From assembly GCA_003260075.1 (NCBI GenBank), contig QLIY01000336.1, positions 3,656 to 67,655 on the forward strand: a stretch of 64,000 nt of DNA, in the 5' to 3' direction. Position numbers and translations under genes: made by a program. This DNA is from Phallusia mammillata (taxonomy: Eukaryota > Chordata > Ascidiacea > Phlebobranchia > Ascidiidae). Shown piece by piece: positions 11,309-23,143 of this stretch. Below the pieces are notes generated by a model. The model was not told the DNA's origin. It was given only the letters and a program-made list of their open reading frames with translations, and did no database searches. Positions within the stretch are counted from its first letter, which is position 1, and each line of letters opens with the position of its first letter.

Positions 11309-14300
11309 TCATTTTGTCTCTGGAACTTGTGCCTTTTTCAGCTGGTTTCTCTCTTTACGTTCAGCCTTGATGCGGGCGATTCGTTCATTTCGCTTTCGTT
11401 TGGCTGGGGGGGGGGTGCTTATACATCAATCTGTCTCTGGAACTTGTGCCTTTTTCAGCTGGTTTCTCTCTTTGCGTTCAGCCTTGATGCGGGCGATTCG
11501 TTCATTTCGCTTTCGTTTGGCTTCTGCTTCCGGATTCTAACAACAAAAAGCAAAAGCCGTTGTGTCAGTTGAAGGCAGAAAAACTACAGGCACTCAATAC
11601 AAACGGTTCCAGATACTACTTAAATCTAGTACAGCTAAAACTGCCAGCACAAGTCTGTGTATTTCTTTAGGTAATGTAACAATAATAGAGACAAAGCTAT
11701 TGGGGGGGGGGTAAAAGAAAATATAGCAACAATCTTTGCACGGAAAAATCTTACTGCTAATGTGACTGAAGCGTTAATACAATTTTTTTACCCAATATTC
11801 GGTCATAACTAATCCAATGCACTAAATGTAAAAAAAACATATTACTACTCATGTGGGGCATCGCGGTTTGTAGTTTCATCATTGCAAGATTAAGTTACAT
11901 CAAGCTTTGTCCCAAATGTAATAGGTGTCGTACATGAACGAAAGTGTTTTGCAATGCGCATTTTTAGACATAAGATCGTTGTATGCTGCTTTGAAAAGGT
12001 GGGGGGGGGGGGACAAACGATTCCAGATACTACTTAAATCTAGTACAGCTAAAACAGCCAGCACAAGTCTGTGTATTTCTTTAGGTAATGTAACATTAAT
12101 ACTGACAAAGCTATTTGTTTTTAGAATGGCAACAACTGATGATGTTGTTATATACATTTTAATTCAAAATAATAACTTTTGTCCATACTTTGCCTTCCAT
12201 TATAAGCGCTTTTCGTTTGTTTGTCCGTTTCTTCTCGCCAAATTTATCATTGTCCATCCTCTGCAATAACAAAACCTAATTTGACAAAAAGTACGCAGCA
12301 CACAATCTAGCTCTGACCAATATTTTCCCCACCTGTTCAGCTTCCCGTTTCATGATGTTTACTTTGGTTAAAATTCGCAAAACTTCGTCTTCATCAACAT
12401 CGTATTCCTTTAGTTTGGTATCTTTCGATATATTACAAATAACTTAGATGTGGGCGGCGTAATTTACGTCAGTACAACAACACCTTGAAAGGCAATTTAC
12501 TTCGCGGCACTCTCTAATCGATTTTCTGTTTTATTTTAGAAGTTTATTTACATTCTTTTTTTAAGTTTCGTTATGGCAACGCACAGGTACGAAATGACAT
12601 GGCTTGCGTAAACTTGTCTCGTATTTTGTAGAAGTTTTTGTGTTTATCTCGGACATTCATAACGGGAGAATAAAATGATACGTAAATGGCGTTTACCGAT
12701 TGCATGGTATCTACAAAAATTAACAGTCTACAGCTGGGGGGGGGGTGCGTAAACTTGTCTCATATTTTGTAGAATTTTTTGTGTTTATCTCGGACATTCA
12801 TAACGGGAGAATAAAATGATATGTAAACGGCGTTTACCGATTGCATGGTATCTACAAAAATTAACAGTCTACAGCTTTTAAACGTTTTTATCGATTTACA
12901 ACCTACTAAAAAATGGGTAACAATGACTACATACAGAAACCATTCTCTGAAAAGCACTTACTTATGTGTTCTTCGATACTTTGCACACGATGGATATCGA
13001 ATTGTGTGACAAGGGAAATAGCCATACCACTTGGGGGGGGGGCACAACCTACTAAAAAATGGCTAACAATGACTACATACATAAACCATTCTCTGAAAAG
13101 CACTTACTTATGTGTTCTTCGATACTTTGTACACGATGGATATCGAATTGTGTGACAAGGGAAATAGCCATACCACTTCTTCCAGCTCGAGCTGTTCTTC
13201 CTACCCTATGGATGTAGTTCTTTGCAAGTCCTGGTATGTTATGATTAATTACAACCTGTAAAATAAACATGGAGAAAATTGGTTTATGCTGCATGTCTCA
13301 ATCTTCATTCATTTTTTTAAAAAACAATCACATGTCTTACAATTTTGAGATAACTTTAGTATTAAAATGCAATTTTGAACGGAAAAAATGCTTTGTGTGT
13401 TAACAAGAGAAGTAGAATGTGTTGCATAAAATCAAAAAAGTACATTAGAACAAGTAATACATTTTCAGAGTGAATAACATTTTTTTGTTTAAAGTACGGC
13501 ATGTTTTTGAAAATAAAATGGTACACACCTGAACAAGAGGAATGTCCAGACCACGGGCAGCTACATCTGTGGCAACTAACAAACGAATATTGCTGGATTT
13601 AAATCGAGCAAGTGCAGAAAGTCTTTGCCGCTGTTTCATTCCAGAATGTAAAACAACACAATCGAAGCCAGCTTTTTGTAGCAGCATTCCTAAAACATGG
13701 CAGTTTCTGCAAACAGTACACAAGTTAACACCTATGCTTCAAAACAGCTTCAGTCTGACAAAACAATTTTTTTTGGATGCAGTGTCTTTTGAACAGCACA
13801 CTGAGCAAAACTTTGTACCATTAGCAAGTGTTTAAGTAGGCTTTTAGAAGTCATGAGGTACCTGCGGCTAGGCTAATGACCTATTTGCTAAAATAACATG
13901 TCAGTGTTTGCCACTGAATGCAGTGTATACCTGCATGTTTTGGTGAAAATCATAATCGAATGATTGGGAGATTTCTCCATCAGATCTTTGCAAATATAAA
14001 CTAGATATCCATCTTTCACATGCTCAGGTAACAAAATGTAGCGCTGATCCAACTGATCAACAGTAGAGACTCTGCGAAGAAAGTGGTTTCATGTAAGCCT
14101 ATCTGGTGACTGACAAACTAAATTAAACAAAATGCTGGACAAATAATTGGCAAGCTAGATCAATGTGTACTAAATGTATACTTAAACATCATGCACTGGT
14201 TAAGTTAGACAATTTAATTAATATTACACGATAAATAAAATATATATTAATTTTGAACAACCTACGTTTTTTCAGCTTCCCAGAAAAACGGCTTCTTTGT

Positions 14301-16404
14301 TGACAATTCTTGAAGTTCATTAAGTGTGTCGGGGGGGGGGGGGTGATTAATTACAACCTGTACAATAAATAAACATGGAGAAAATTTGTTTATGCTGTGT
14401 GTCTCAATCTTCAAGTCATTTTTTAAAAAAACAATCACATGTCTTACAATTTTAAGATAACTTTATTATTAAAATGCAATTTTGAACGGAAAAAATGCTT
14501 TGTGTGTTAATAAGAGAAGCAGAAGGTGTTGCATAAAATCAAAAAAGTACATTAGAACAAGTAATACATTTTTAAAGTGAATAACATTTTTTTGTTGTCT
14601 GAAAACACGGCATGTTTTTGAAAATAAAATGGTAGACACCTGAACAAGAGGAATGTCCAGACCACGGGCAGCTACATCTGTGGGGGGGGGGGGTAAACGA
14701 ATATTGCTGGATTTAAATCGAGCAAGCGCAGAAAGTCTTTGCCGCTGTTTCATTCCAGAATGTAGAACAACACAATCAAAGCCAGCTTTTTGTAGCAGCA
14801 TTCCTAAAACATGGCAGTTTCTGCAAAATAGTAGACAAGTTGACCCCCAAAGTTAAAGCTTTAAAACAGCTTCAGTTTAACAAACAAACATTTTTACGTA
14901 CAGATTCTTTTGCACAGCACAATGAGCAAAAGTTTGCATCTCAAGCAAGTATTTTTGCAATGCAAAAGTTTTAATTTCTTTACAATTTTTTTTAGTATTA
15001 CATAATATTGGTAAATAGGCTTTTAGAGGTCATAAGGTACATGATACTAGGCTAATGACCTATTTGTTACAATGACATGTCAGTTTTTGCCACTGAATGC
15101 AGTGTATACCTGCATGTTTTAGTAAAAATCATAATCGAATGATTGGGAGATTTCTCCATTAGATCTTTGCAAATGTAAACTAGATATCCATCTTTGACAT
15201 GCTCAGGTAACAGAATGTAGCGCTGATCCAATTGATCAACAGTAGAGACTCTGCAAAAGAAAGAGGTTAATAGATCCAACATAATGCAGCTGGTAAGTTG
15301 GGATTATGAAAATGTTATACCACAACTTACGTTTTTTCAGCTTCCCAGAAAAATGGTTTCTTTGTTGACAATTCTTGAAGTTCATTAAGTGTGTCGGTTA
15401 GAGTTGCACTGTAGAGAAGGGTTTGCCTAAACAAACAGGAGACATAAGTTTTCAAACAACAAACACAGGCATACACCTAAATTCAGAAAATCACCTTTCT
15501 TTTGGTAAAGCTTCAAAAATTACATCCAGGTCTTCAGAAAAATCACCATCGAGTTTATCTAGCAAACGGTCTGCCTCATCCAAAACCAGAAATCTTTATC
15601 AAACACAGGCACTTATATAAAAAGCTGCACTTATGATTTTGAAAACTCCGACAATACAAAAAGAAGCAAATTTATTCAAGTGAAGCACAATGAAACCTCA
15701 ATATTCCCATACACACTTAGTACTTAGTCATTAAAGACTATTGTCATGTGAATGAACAACCTAAACCTACTTTATCTTTTTAAGGTTCACATTTCCCTCT
15801 GAGCTTCGAAGCAAATCAGCCAGCCTCCCTGGTGTTGCAATTACTACATGTGGCCGTTTCTTTAGTGCAGCAGCTTGCTGTAAAGTATCTAAAAATATAA
15901 AAAAATACACAAGATATCAAACGCAATAATGAATCAACAGCAAAAACATAACATTAAACAATTACCCATTCCACCAACCACCACAGTATGCTGGAGGTTG
16001 ATTGGTTTTCCTAAAAGTGCAAACTGATCAGCAATTTGATATGCCAGCTCTCTTGTAGGAGTGAGAACAAGACAAAACACTCCATATGGATCTTCTGAGA
16101 GCTTTTGTAGAACAGGTAATGCAAAAGCAGCTGTTTTTCCACTTCCAGTTTTTGAGCACCCAAAACAATCACGACCTTAAGATATATACATTATAATACA
16201 ACAAACATACTGACTAAATATAGTTGATACTTTTTGGCATGGTGATTAAGCTCCATGCTCAAATAACTGCGCACACCTACCTTGTAGAGCAGGTGGAATG
16301 CAGTTGAATTGTACTGGAGATGGTCGCCTAAACCCCAGGTGATTTAGGTGATCTAAAATCCACTGATTAAGTCCAAGGTCTTCAAAGTTTCCTTCGACTT
16401 CCAT
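11309..16404 (-). CDS. DDX49: DEAD-box RNA helicase DDX49 (Dbp8-type)
   Basis: DDX49, the orthologue of yeast Dbp8, is a nucleolar ATP-dependent RNA helicase for small-subunit rRNA maturation. Single-copy exon path: 16281-16404, 15966-16175, 15771-15888, 15495-15593, 15331-15426, 15110-15250, 13529-13706, 13108-13255, 12333-12421, 12189-12260 and a last exon starting at 11536. With one copy of each exon this sums to 1386 nt, 461 aa (human 483). Motifs in order: Q-motif region (FRRPSPVQ), Walker A (SKTGSGKT), [50 protein letters not shown], and a basic tail rich in KRK and ending KKAQVPET. Several exons occur twice because two haplotypes are laid end to end: 13931-14071, 14267-14330, 14640-14820 and the terminal exon are allelic copies, not tandem exons. 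The start is the ATG at 16402-16404. It shares a promoter interval with ELP4. Confidence 0.95.
11316..11520. repeat. Allelic duplicate of the DDX49 terminal exon (gap 11406-11415)
   Basis: The last coding exon of DDX49 appears at 11309-11405 and again from 11426, separated by 10 G. One allele ends ...PETK and the other ...PETD before the stop, so the final residue is polymorphic. Confidence 0.85.
11597..12115. repeat. Interleaved haplotype fragments (gaps 11702-11711 and 12001-12012)
   Basis: Bases 11597-11700 match 12013-12115, and 11712-12000 match 10807-11103. The second match means that 3'-flank sequence of DDX49 has been placed inside its last intron, which indicates a wrong contig order. 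Confidence 0.8.
12606..12876. repeat. Allelic duplicate (gap 12736-12745) in a DDX49 intron
   Basis: Bases 12606-12735 and 12746-12876 are near-identical, with a few substitutions, on either side of 10 G. Confidence 0.85.
12898..13190. repeat. Allelic duplicate (gap 13033-13042) over a DDX49 exon
   Basis: Bases 12898-13032 and 13043-13179 are copies. The left copy holds a truncated second version of the exon with the [11 protein letters not shown] helicase motif; the complete exon is 13108-13255. Confidence 0.85.
13240..15383. repeat. About 1.1-kb haplotype copies side by side in DDX49 (gaps 14331-14343, 14682-14693)
   Basis: Bases about 13240-14330 and 14344-15383 are alternative versions of the same stretch, each carrying the FTKTCR and ATDVAARG exons and part of the neighbouring exons. 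The right copy has a 12-G gap inside the ATDVAARG exon in place of a few bases that are intact in the left copy. Confidence 0.88.
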
Positions 16405-16760
16405 AGTTCAAAACAAATCAGTAATGGCCACGATACAAGGGCACTTTTTATCACCTGATTACAGTAAACGTATGTTTCCGCGAATCAAACAAAACAGAGA
16501 AGGAAACTTAGGACGTTGACAAGAAAAGGTCAATGCACATAAAACAAAGCAAGCAAGCCGTTTTTACGAAACGAAAGAACCCTTCATGTTCTGGACATAA
16601 AAAAACACATGTGAGGTTTTGATGATTTCTATGATCGATTTAATTTTGGAAGGTGATTTCCCGGATACACAACTTGTAATTGGAAAACGTGATTGTCCCG
16701 TAATGTAGTTTTCGGTTTACATTTTTCCACTCTAGCTGCCGTAAACGCAAACCCAAAGCA
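16405..16760. promoter_or_regulatory. Divergent DDX49/ELP4 promoter interval
   Basis: Only 356 bp separate the ATG of DDX49 (minus) from the ATG of ELP4 (plus). The head-to-head arrangement implies that both promoters and 5' UTRs lie here. I see no obvious TATA box and mark no individual sites. Confidence 0.65.
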
Positions 16761-19389
16761 ATGAAAAAGGTTACTTTTACAAAAAAGGGCACGAAGAAGT
16801 CCGGTATTTCTATTCCTGGTACTCAACCTTCGACCAACAACGGACTTTTGCTTACATCGACCGGAATTCCGTCGCTTGATGCGTTACTTGGAGGAGGTCT
16901 TCCAGTTGGCACTGTTCTTTTGATCGAAGAAGATCATACAAACCGATTTTCGAGAATAGTTAGCAAGTGAGTTTACTACAAACTGAACAATAAAGCATGT
17001 TGTATTATCAAAATACAACTGATCCAGTCGGCAGAATACATGGCTGTTGCCAGCAAGATCACAGGACCACTATGACCACATGTGTTTTTATATGACCCTT
17101 GATTCCTCGTGCAAAACCATTTTTACTAGGACCAGGCTGTGCTTTGTGCCAAATTGCCACGAGAAAAAATAGTAAAAGAAACAACTTGCGCACATTGCCA
17201 TACTCTGCAGACTGGTAACCCATGATTTTTTTTCTTCTCACATACTAACTTGGCTAACAAGGGTTAAAAGTAGAGAACTTGCAAACATAGAATTATGCAA
17301 TGTCCATTGAAGTGTCGTAATTATCTTATTTATGGTTTATTCATACTCTAAACAGCATGTCTTGAAAGCATACAATTTAAATGCATTGCAGTTTTTTTTA
17401 ATATGTTGAGCAACTTTTGACTGATGTTTGTTAAGTTTTCTGTGTGCAAACATGTCATAAGTCCTCTAAGTGGTAAGAAATTTTGGGCCAAATGTAAACC
17501 CTGGTTGTAATATAGCAAGGTTAACAGCACTATTGATGATAAATCTGGACCTATGATAGTATTTTATCATCACCATTAAAAATGGTTGCAAAATTGCGTT
17601 ATTTTTCAGATACTTTTTAGCTGAAGGGGGGGGGGGGTAGCAAGGTTAACAGCAGTATTGATGATAAATCTGGTCCTATGATAGGATTTTTATCATCACC
17701 ATTAAAATGGTTGCAAAATTGCGTTATTTTTCAGATACTTTTTAGCTGAAGGAACTGCATGTCATCATGGAATATACCTTATCACTAGAAATGAAAAGCC
17801 ACAAAAAATTCTATCACAACTTCCCATGCCCACAACCATGGAAAAAGTTTCCAGAGAGGCTGGTAGTGGTGAAATGAACATTGCAATTCGATATCATGAT
17901 CTTCCTAAAGCCCAGAAGAGTGTGGCTGATGTATCTAGGTATGGGCACCATTTTGATCTCAGTAAAACCATGGATGCCTTGCAGCTTGCTGATAAGGAAG
18001 TTCATTCCTTAAATTTGTTGGAAACCATTGTCAAGGAAATAAAAGACATTTTCAGGTGCACAAGAATTATGCTTTCTGTGTTTGTGCAAGTTTGATGTGC
18101 ATTAAAGTAGCAACACAAATGCAATCGGTTACAACTTGGGCCCCAAATATTTTTTTGTTAACTGTCATGCCCCAAAAAACAGTTTATCTCTACAAAATGG
18201 GGTGAGCTTCTAGTTGATTTGCTTTTTCATAACCATTATAATGCTATGATTGTGTAATAACTGACATTTAACATTCTAAATAGTTTTACATATATAGTAC
18301 CAGATATTCTGTATGTTATTTTGGGTACAATATTGTGTATCATGAACCTGCCCAACAGTTACCAGAAAGGATAATTTACTTGTATCAGTGAATTACCAAC
18401 ATTTAACAATTTGGCTCCATATTGATAAACTACTATTAAACCATTATTATGCATACAGGTACACACTGCAGCAAATCAAGATCAAAATTGACACCAACAA
18501 CTATGCTGCACCATCTGACACTGATGTGGGCAACGAAAAGAACCTTAACATACTAAGGGTGGCCATAACAAACTTTGGGTCACCTATGTGGGGTGAAAAT
18601 AACAGTGAAACAGCACAGAAGATCAATAAGTTTCTTTTTTGCTTACGGGCATTGGCCAGGCAGTCTCTTATGGTATGTTGCATTACCATACCCACTGATC
18701 TGTACACATCGACACAAGTAGAAACTTTTAGGCAACTTTGTGACTGTTCAGTTGAGCTGCAGTCTTTTGAAGGCAAGAAGAAGAACCCACTATACAAGCA
18801 ATACCATGGTAAGCTATAAACTATGTGTAGTATATTTTATAATCACAAGTCACCAGAAACTCTGAAGTCATCTACTGTTTTGTAAGATGTATATATTTCA
18901 TTCAAGTAATAGACATCTTGAGTATGTAAAAAACAAAAACAAGGAACAGCCCTATTAGGTCATACACAAGTTAAGAAGTAAAGCATTAACATGAGCTGTA
19001 AAAACCTGCTGATGGTTAGGTTGAATTGGAGCAAAAACACACAGTAAAACCATGATAAGCTAAGAAGAACTTGTTTTGTATAAATTTACGAAATGTTAGT
19101 GATTATATTGCTATTGGTCTAACTGCTTTTTTAAACATCTAAATTCTTTTTAGGTCTCCTTAACATGAGAAAATTGTTGTGTCTAAATTCACTGCTGCCT
19201 TATGTGCCTGAAACGCTGGACTTTGCATTTGAACTCAAAAAGACAAAGTTTGTCATTGAATACTTGCATCTTCCACCTGATGTTTCGGACACTGCAAGTC
19301 GACAAGGTGTAGAAGAAATAGATACAAATAAAGTTTCTAAATCCTCACCATGTGGTGGTACTACACTGAAAAAGGACTTAGACTTCTAA
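16761..19389 (+). CDS. ELP4: Elongator complex protein 4 (ELP4)
   Basis: ELP4 is a RecA-fold subunit of the Elp4-Elp5-Elp6 ring, which helps the Elongator catalytic subunits modify wobble uridine of tRNAs. Exons are 16761-16966, 17735-18055, 18459-18808 and 19154-19389, joined in phases 2, 2 and 1. The total is 1113 nt, 370 aa (human about 424). Family landmarks in order: SLDALLGGGLPVGTVLLIEE, KYFLAEGT at the first junction, SRYGHHFDLSKTM, NILRVAITNFGSPMWG, CLRALARQSLMVCCIT, NPLYKQYHGLLNMRKL, IEYLHLPPDVSDTASR, and a C-terminal KKDLDF. The P-loop-like segment lacks a canonical GKT, as usual for ELP4. Part of intron 1 is an allelic duplicate (gap 17626-17637) that repeats the start of exon 2. 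The gene is divergent from DDX49 and convergent with SPAG8, with stop codons about 290 bp apart. Confidence 0.95.
17514..17755. repeat. Allelic duplicate (gap 17626-17637) at ELP4 exon 2
   Basis: Bases 17514-17625 and 17638-17752 match. The left copy includes the first bases of exon 2 (reading YFLAEG) and stops at the gap; the complete exon follows the right copy. Confidence 0.87.
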
Positions 19390-19676
19390 CAATGACACAC
19401 ATTTCACTGTATTTACTGTTCCAAATTTTAATGCATCATAAGTCTCCAAACACTTTAGTTGTCAAGTGATAGAAAAATATAGCACCATTCCAAGACATAA
19501 TCTACAGCAGTTTACTAGTGTAGTTAAACTATAGGTCAGCAACTGGTGATATAAATCACTGTTCAAAGGCCTAACATACATATACATTGACAGTGAAAAA
19601 CCAGGCAACTATATTTTAAAAATGTACACTGGCATTCATTCTTGGCGTAAAATGTTCTGTATTGTGAATAAGAGCT

Positions 19677-22600
19677 TCACATATTTGGGTACACTTCTTG
19701 TTCATATGGTTGGGGTTGATCAAGATACTCTGAAATCGGTTTACTGAAAGCGGTGTTTTTCTTGAATGGTGTGTCCCTTGTTTTTACTTGGGAAACTCCC
19801 TGTCAACACAAAACATGAATGATTTATAATATAGTGTGTCTTAAACTTTTTTTTACTAAACAACTCCATTAACAGTGTAACTGCAGCTCGTCCACCATTG
19901 TGCCCTCCACTTCGATGTGCTCCATAACATTTTACTTTAATCAGCAATTTCCTGCTTGGGGATTGCATTAGTGCAAATGTGCCGTTATGTTTTCTTTCAA
20001 CTAGTGAAATAAACTCAACAGTTTGTTTATTCCAAAAAATCCTAATTGATGTACAAAACTTTATTACCTCTGGACTTTGTGTGAGCACAATTACCCATTT
20101 ATTCTTCAGTAATCCCTTAATATTTGCCTATGCTCTAGGCCAAAAACCAAAATTTTTAAATGCTTAAAAGCATTTGTTGCAACAGCATTTTTAACAGATC
20201 TGCATAAGCAACACTTTAACAGGGTCCATAGTAGGGTTTCTCAAATTTGCCACTTTGGCTTATCCCGGGATTCCGGGGGGGGGGGAGTGCTACACTGAAA
20301 AAGGACTTAGACTTCTAACAATGACACACATTTCACTGGGGGGGGGGATCCACTTCGATGTGCTCCATAACATTTTACTTTATGCAGCAATTTCCTGCTT
20401 GGGGATTGCATTAGTGCAAATGTGCGGTTATGTTTTCTTTCAACTAGTGAAATAAACTCAACAGTTTGTTTATTCCAAAAAATCCTAATTGATGTACAAA
20501 ACTTTATTACCTCTGGACTTTGTGTGAGCACAATTACCCATTTATTCTTCAGTAATCCCTTAATATTTGCCTATGCTCTAGGCCAAAAACCAAAATTTTT
20601 AAATGCTTAAAAGCATTTGTTGCAACAGCATTTTTAACAGATCTGCATAAGCAACACTTTAACAGGGTCCATAGTAGGGTTTCTCAAATTTGCCACTTTG
20701 GCTTATCCCGGGATTCCGGGACAAAAACAACCTCAATCCCGGGATCCCGGGATATCCCAGGATTTTATTCGATTTTTGTTAAATTTATAATATTAGTTTG
20801 TTTGTTTCATTTTTATTTCTAGTGGGCCGGCAAAGCATCAATGCAATATGTTCAGAAGGCCACCGTAGAGCAGCCTGTTATTTTCTAAGTTAATTGAATA
20901 TTTTTTTAAGTTGAAATCAGTTTTCAAATTAGTCAGTTGGTAAGTCCAATTTAGTTCAACCCATCAGGTTCCAGCTACTGAGATAGGATTAGAACCCACA
21001 ACCTTGTGACACACGTCGATGGCGCTATAACCACACCGCCGTCTTGGAATTTTACAAATTGCCAGATTTTTACCAACTGGAGAGCTATAGCGCGAATTTG
21101 ACTAACTGGGTTCTATAACGTGGGTTCTAACACTGTTGTAATGTTCACAACAGCAGAACTATTTATCATTCCTGTTTGAATTGTTGCAAGAAACCTTGGT
21201 GAACACTTTAATTCACGGAAACCCAGTGGATGTCGCACCTCTGGTTGAAGAGTGCAGCTAAAAAAGCATTCAATTTTTAAAGAAAAAATCCCGGAATAGA
21301 ATTTTTTGCTAAAATTGTCCGGGATTCCCGGGATCCCGGGAGAGAAACCCTAGTCCATAGTACTTGCAAAGCATGTGACAATAAACACTGTTTTCAAATT
21401 CCTTTAACTTTTGAAACCAAAACACAACTTCTGTTCTTTATGTAAACCTAAATACTATTGTTTGGTCAAATTGCCTCTCTGTATCGCTTATATCCTGTTA
21501 AAATACATACATGAATCTTGTCTTTGTGCGATGACCAGAAGGTAATAGATTGCTCAGTATTGACATTGTGGTCCTGGTAAAACAAAACAAAATGATGTTG
21601 CAGAAAAAACAAAAACATTAGGCAGTGTAGTGACAATTGAAATGAAATCACATTTCTAATGGGCTCTTCCACACACATGTTATAAAAGTGGTAGATGAGG
21701 CACCTGACACAGATTCTTTAACTGTTATTTGTGGAACTGTAATTTTGCAAACCAGGTATATAGAAAAATCATTCACAGATTTGTTCTTAATTATATTGAG
21801 AAATATACTGGACCAATTAAAAATAAAAGTGACATGCTTTATCGTTAAAATGTCAAACACTTTTGCCATTATCAGTGATAAACACACATCACTTTTTTGT
21901 TTACTTGGGCCGTTACATTGTTCATTACAATTATACTGCCCTTATAAATCTCAATGACTTGGCCTGTCTTCTATGAGACTTGACTGGAATGAGTACTTGT
22001 GATCTGGTAAACAGACCTGTTTGTCATGGCCCATACACAAATCATTACCTACCTTTGTAGGAGGTGGTACAGTGGAAACAAAGTCAGGTTTATCAAAATC
22101 CTGCTGTTTTATTGTTAAGAATTCTGTTGCTGGGGGTGGTGGGTTGAACTCTCGGTGGGTCTGTTCACTAAACGTAAGGACAGTGCTTGATTTTTACCTG
22201 CTCAATCTGAACCATGAACTATGCAAAAACTATAATGTGGTTACACATGTTTTTTAACTACTTAAAATATGTTTGGTAAAAATTCACCACAGTGAGTGTT
22301 TAAATACACCTGAAAAATCTATTTCAGCTTTTTACTATAATTGGTAACACATCAGTCTTCATATGTGATAAATATGCAGTAGTTATGTAACATAAAAAAT
22401 AATTAACTTTGTACAAAATATGTTTAAATACTGTTCACTTTTGGTAAGCACGTATGTATGTAATATTTATTATTTTAGAAAAAATAAAAACTTAAAAACA
22501 CAATATTTGACTACATATAAATTACTACCTACCCTACTTGATTGTACAACATTTTTTCAACAAGCTCTTCTTTTTTGCCACGTGTTCTCACTTCTGGAAA

Positions 22601-23082
22601 TCTTGGTTGTTGATAAGATTCTCTGACAGTAGTGAGTTTTGCGGCATTGGCCTCAAGGTTTATTGTGAGGAGGCCTTTATGGCCATGGCGATGCAACTGA
22701 GCACTGCTTGTACATTCAGAGTTCACATCTGTTGGCTCTAGGGATGCAGCAGCTCTCTAGTAAAAAGGGATTTCAAAAAATAAATACAAAGCAATTAATA
22801 CGTTTTGATGTAATATGTAACTGCAATAATAAATGGGTCACGTCTAAAACTGCGGGCCCGCTTGGCCCAGCACTTGGCCCGTTTTTCCCTGCGAGAGACG
22901 TGCCAAGCAATGGATATTGTGGGCCCGCAGTTTATCCTTGCAAGAGACGCGACAAGCAATGGATATAGCGGGCCCGCAGTTTTTGTACTTACGAAAGACG
23001 CAACAAGCACTGGATATAGTGGGCCCGCAGTTTTTTAATTGCATGAAGTGCTGGGCCAAGTGATCCAAGTGGGCCCGCAGTT

Positions 23083-23143
<61 letters not shown>

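Noticed and set aside
10996-12157. Paired short frames ending in MYDTYDIGDKA / [11 protein letters not shown]
   Set aside because: They lie beyond the DDX49 stop codon or in its intron. The allelic differences are mostly amino-acid changing, and no splice link is seen.
19741-20088. 115-codon minus-strand frame and its near copy at 20307-20531
   Set aside because: SPAG8 family similarity uses a different frame of 19677-19799. The rest is intron, and the second copy is the other haplotype.
21648-21887. Possible extra SPAG8 exon (VKESVSGASSTTF)
   Set aside because: The exons at 22053 and 21573 already join in phase and in family order, leaving this in the intron.
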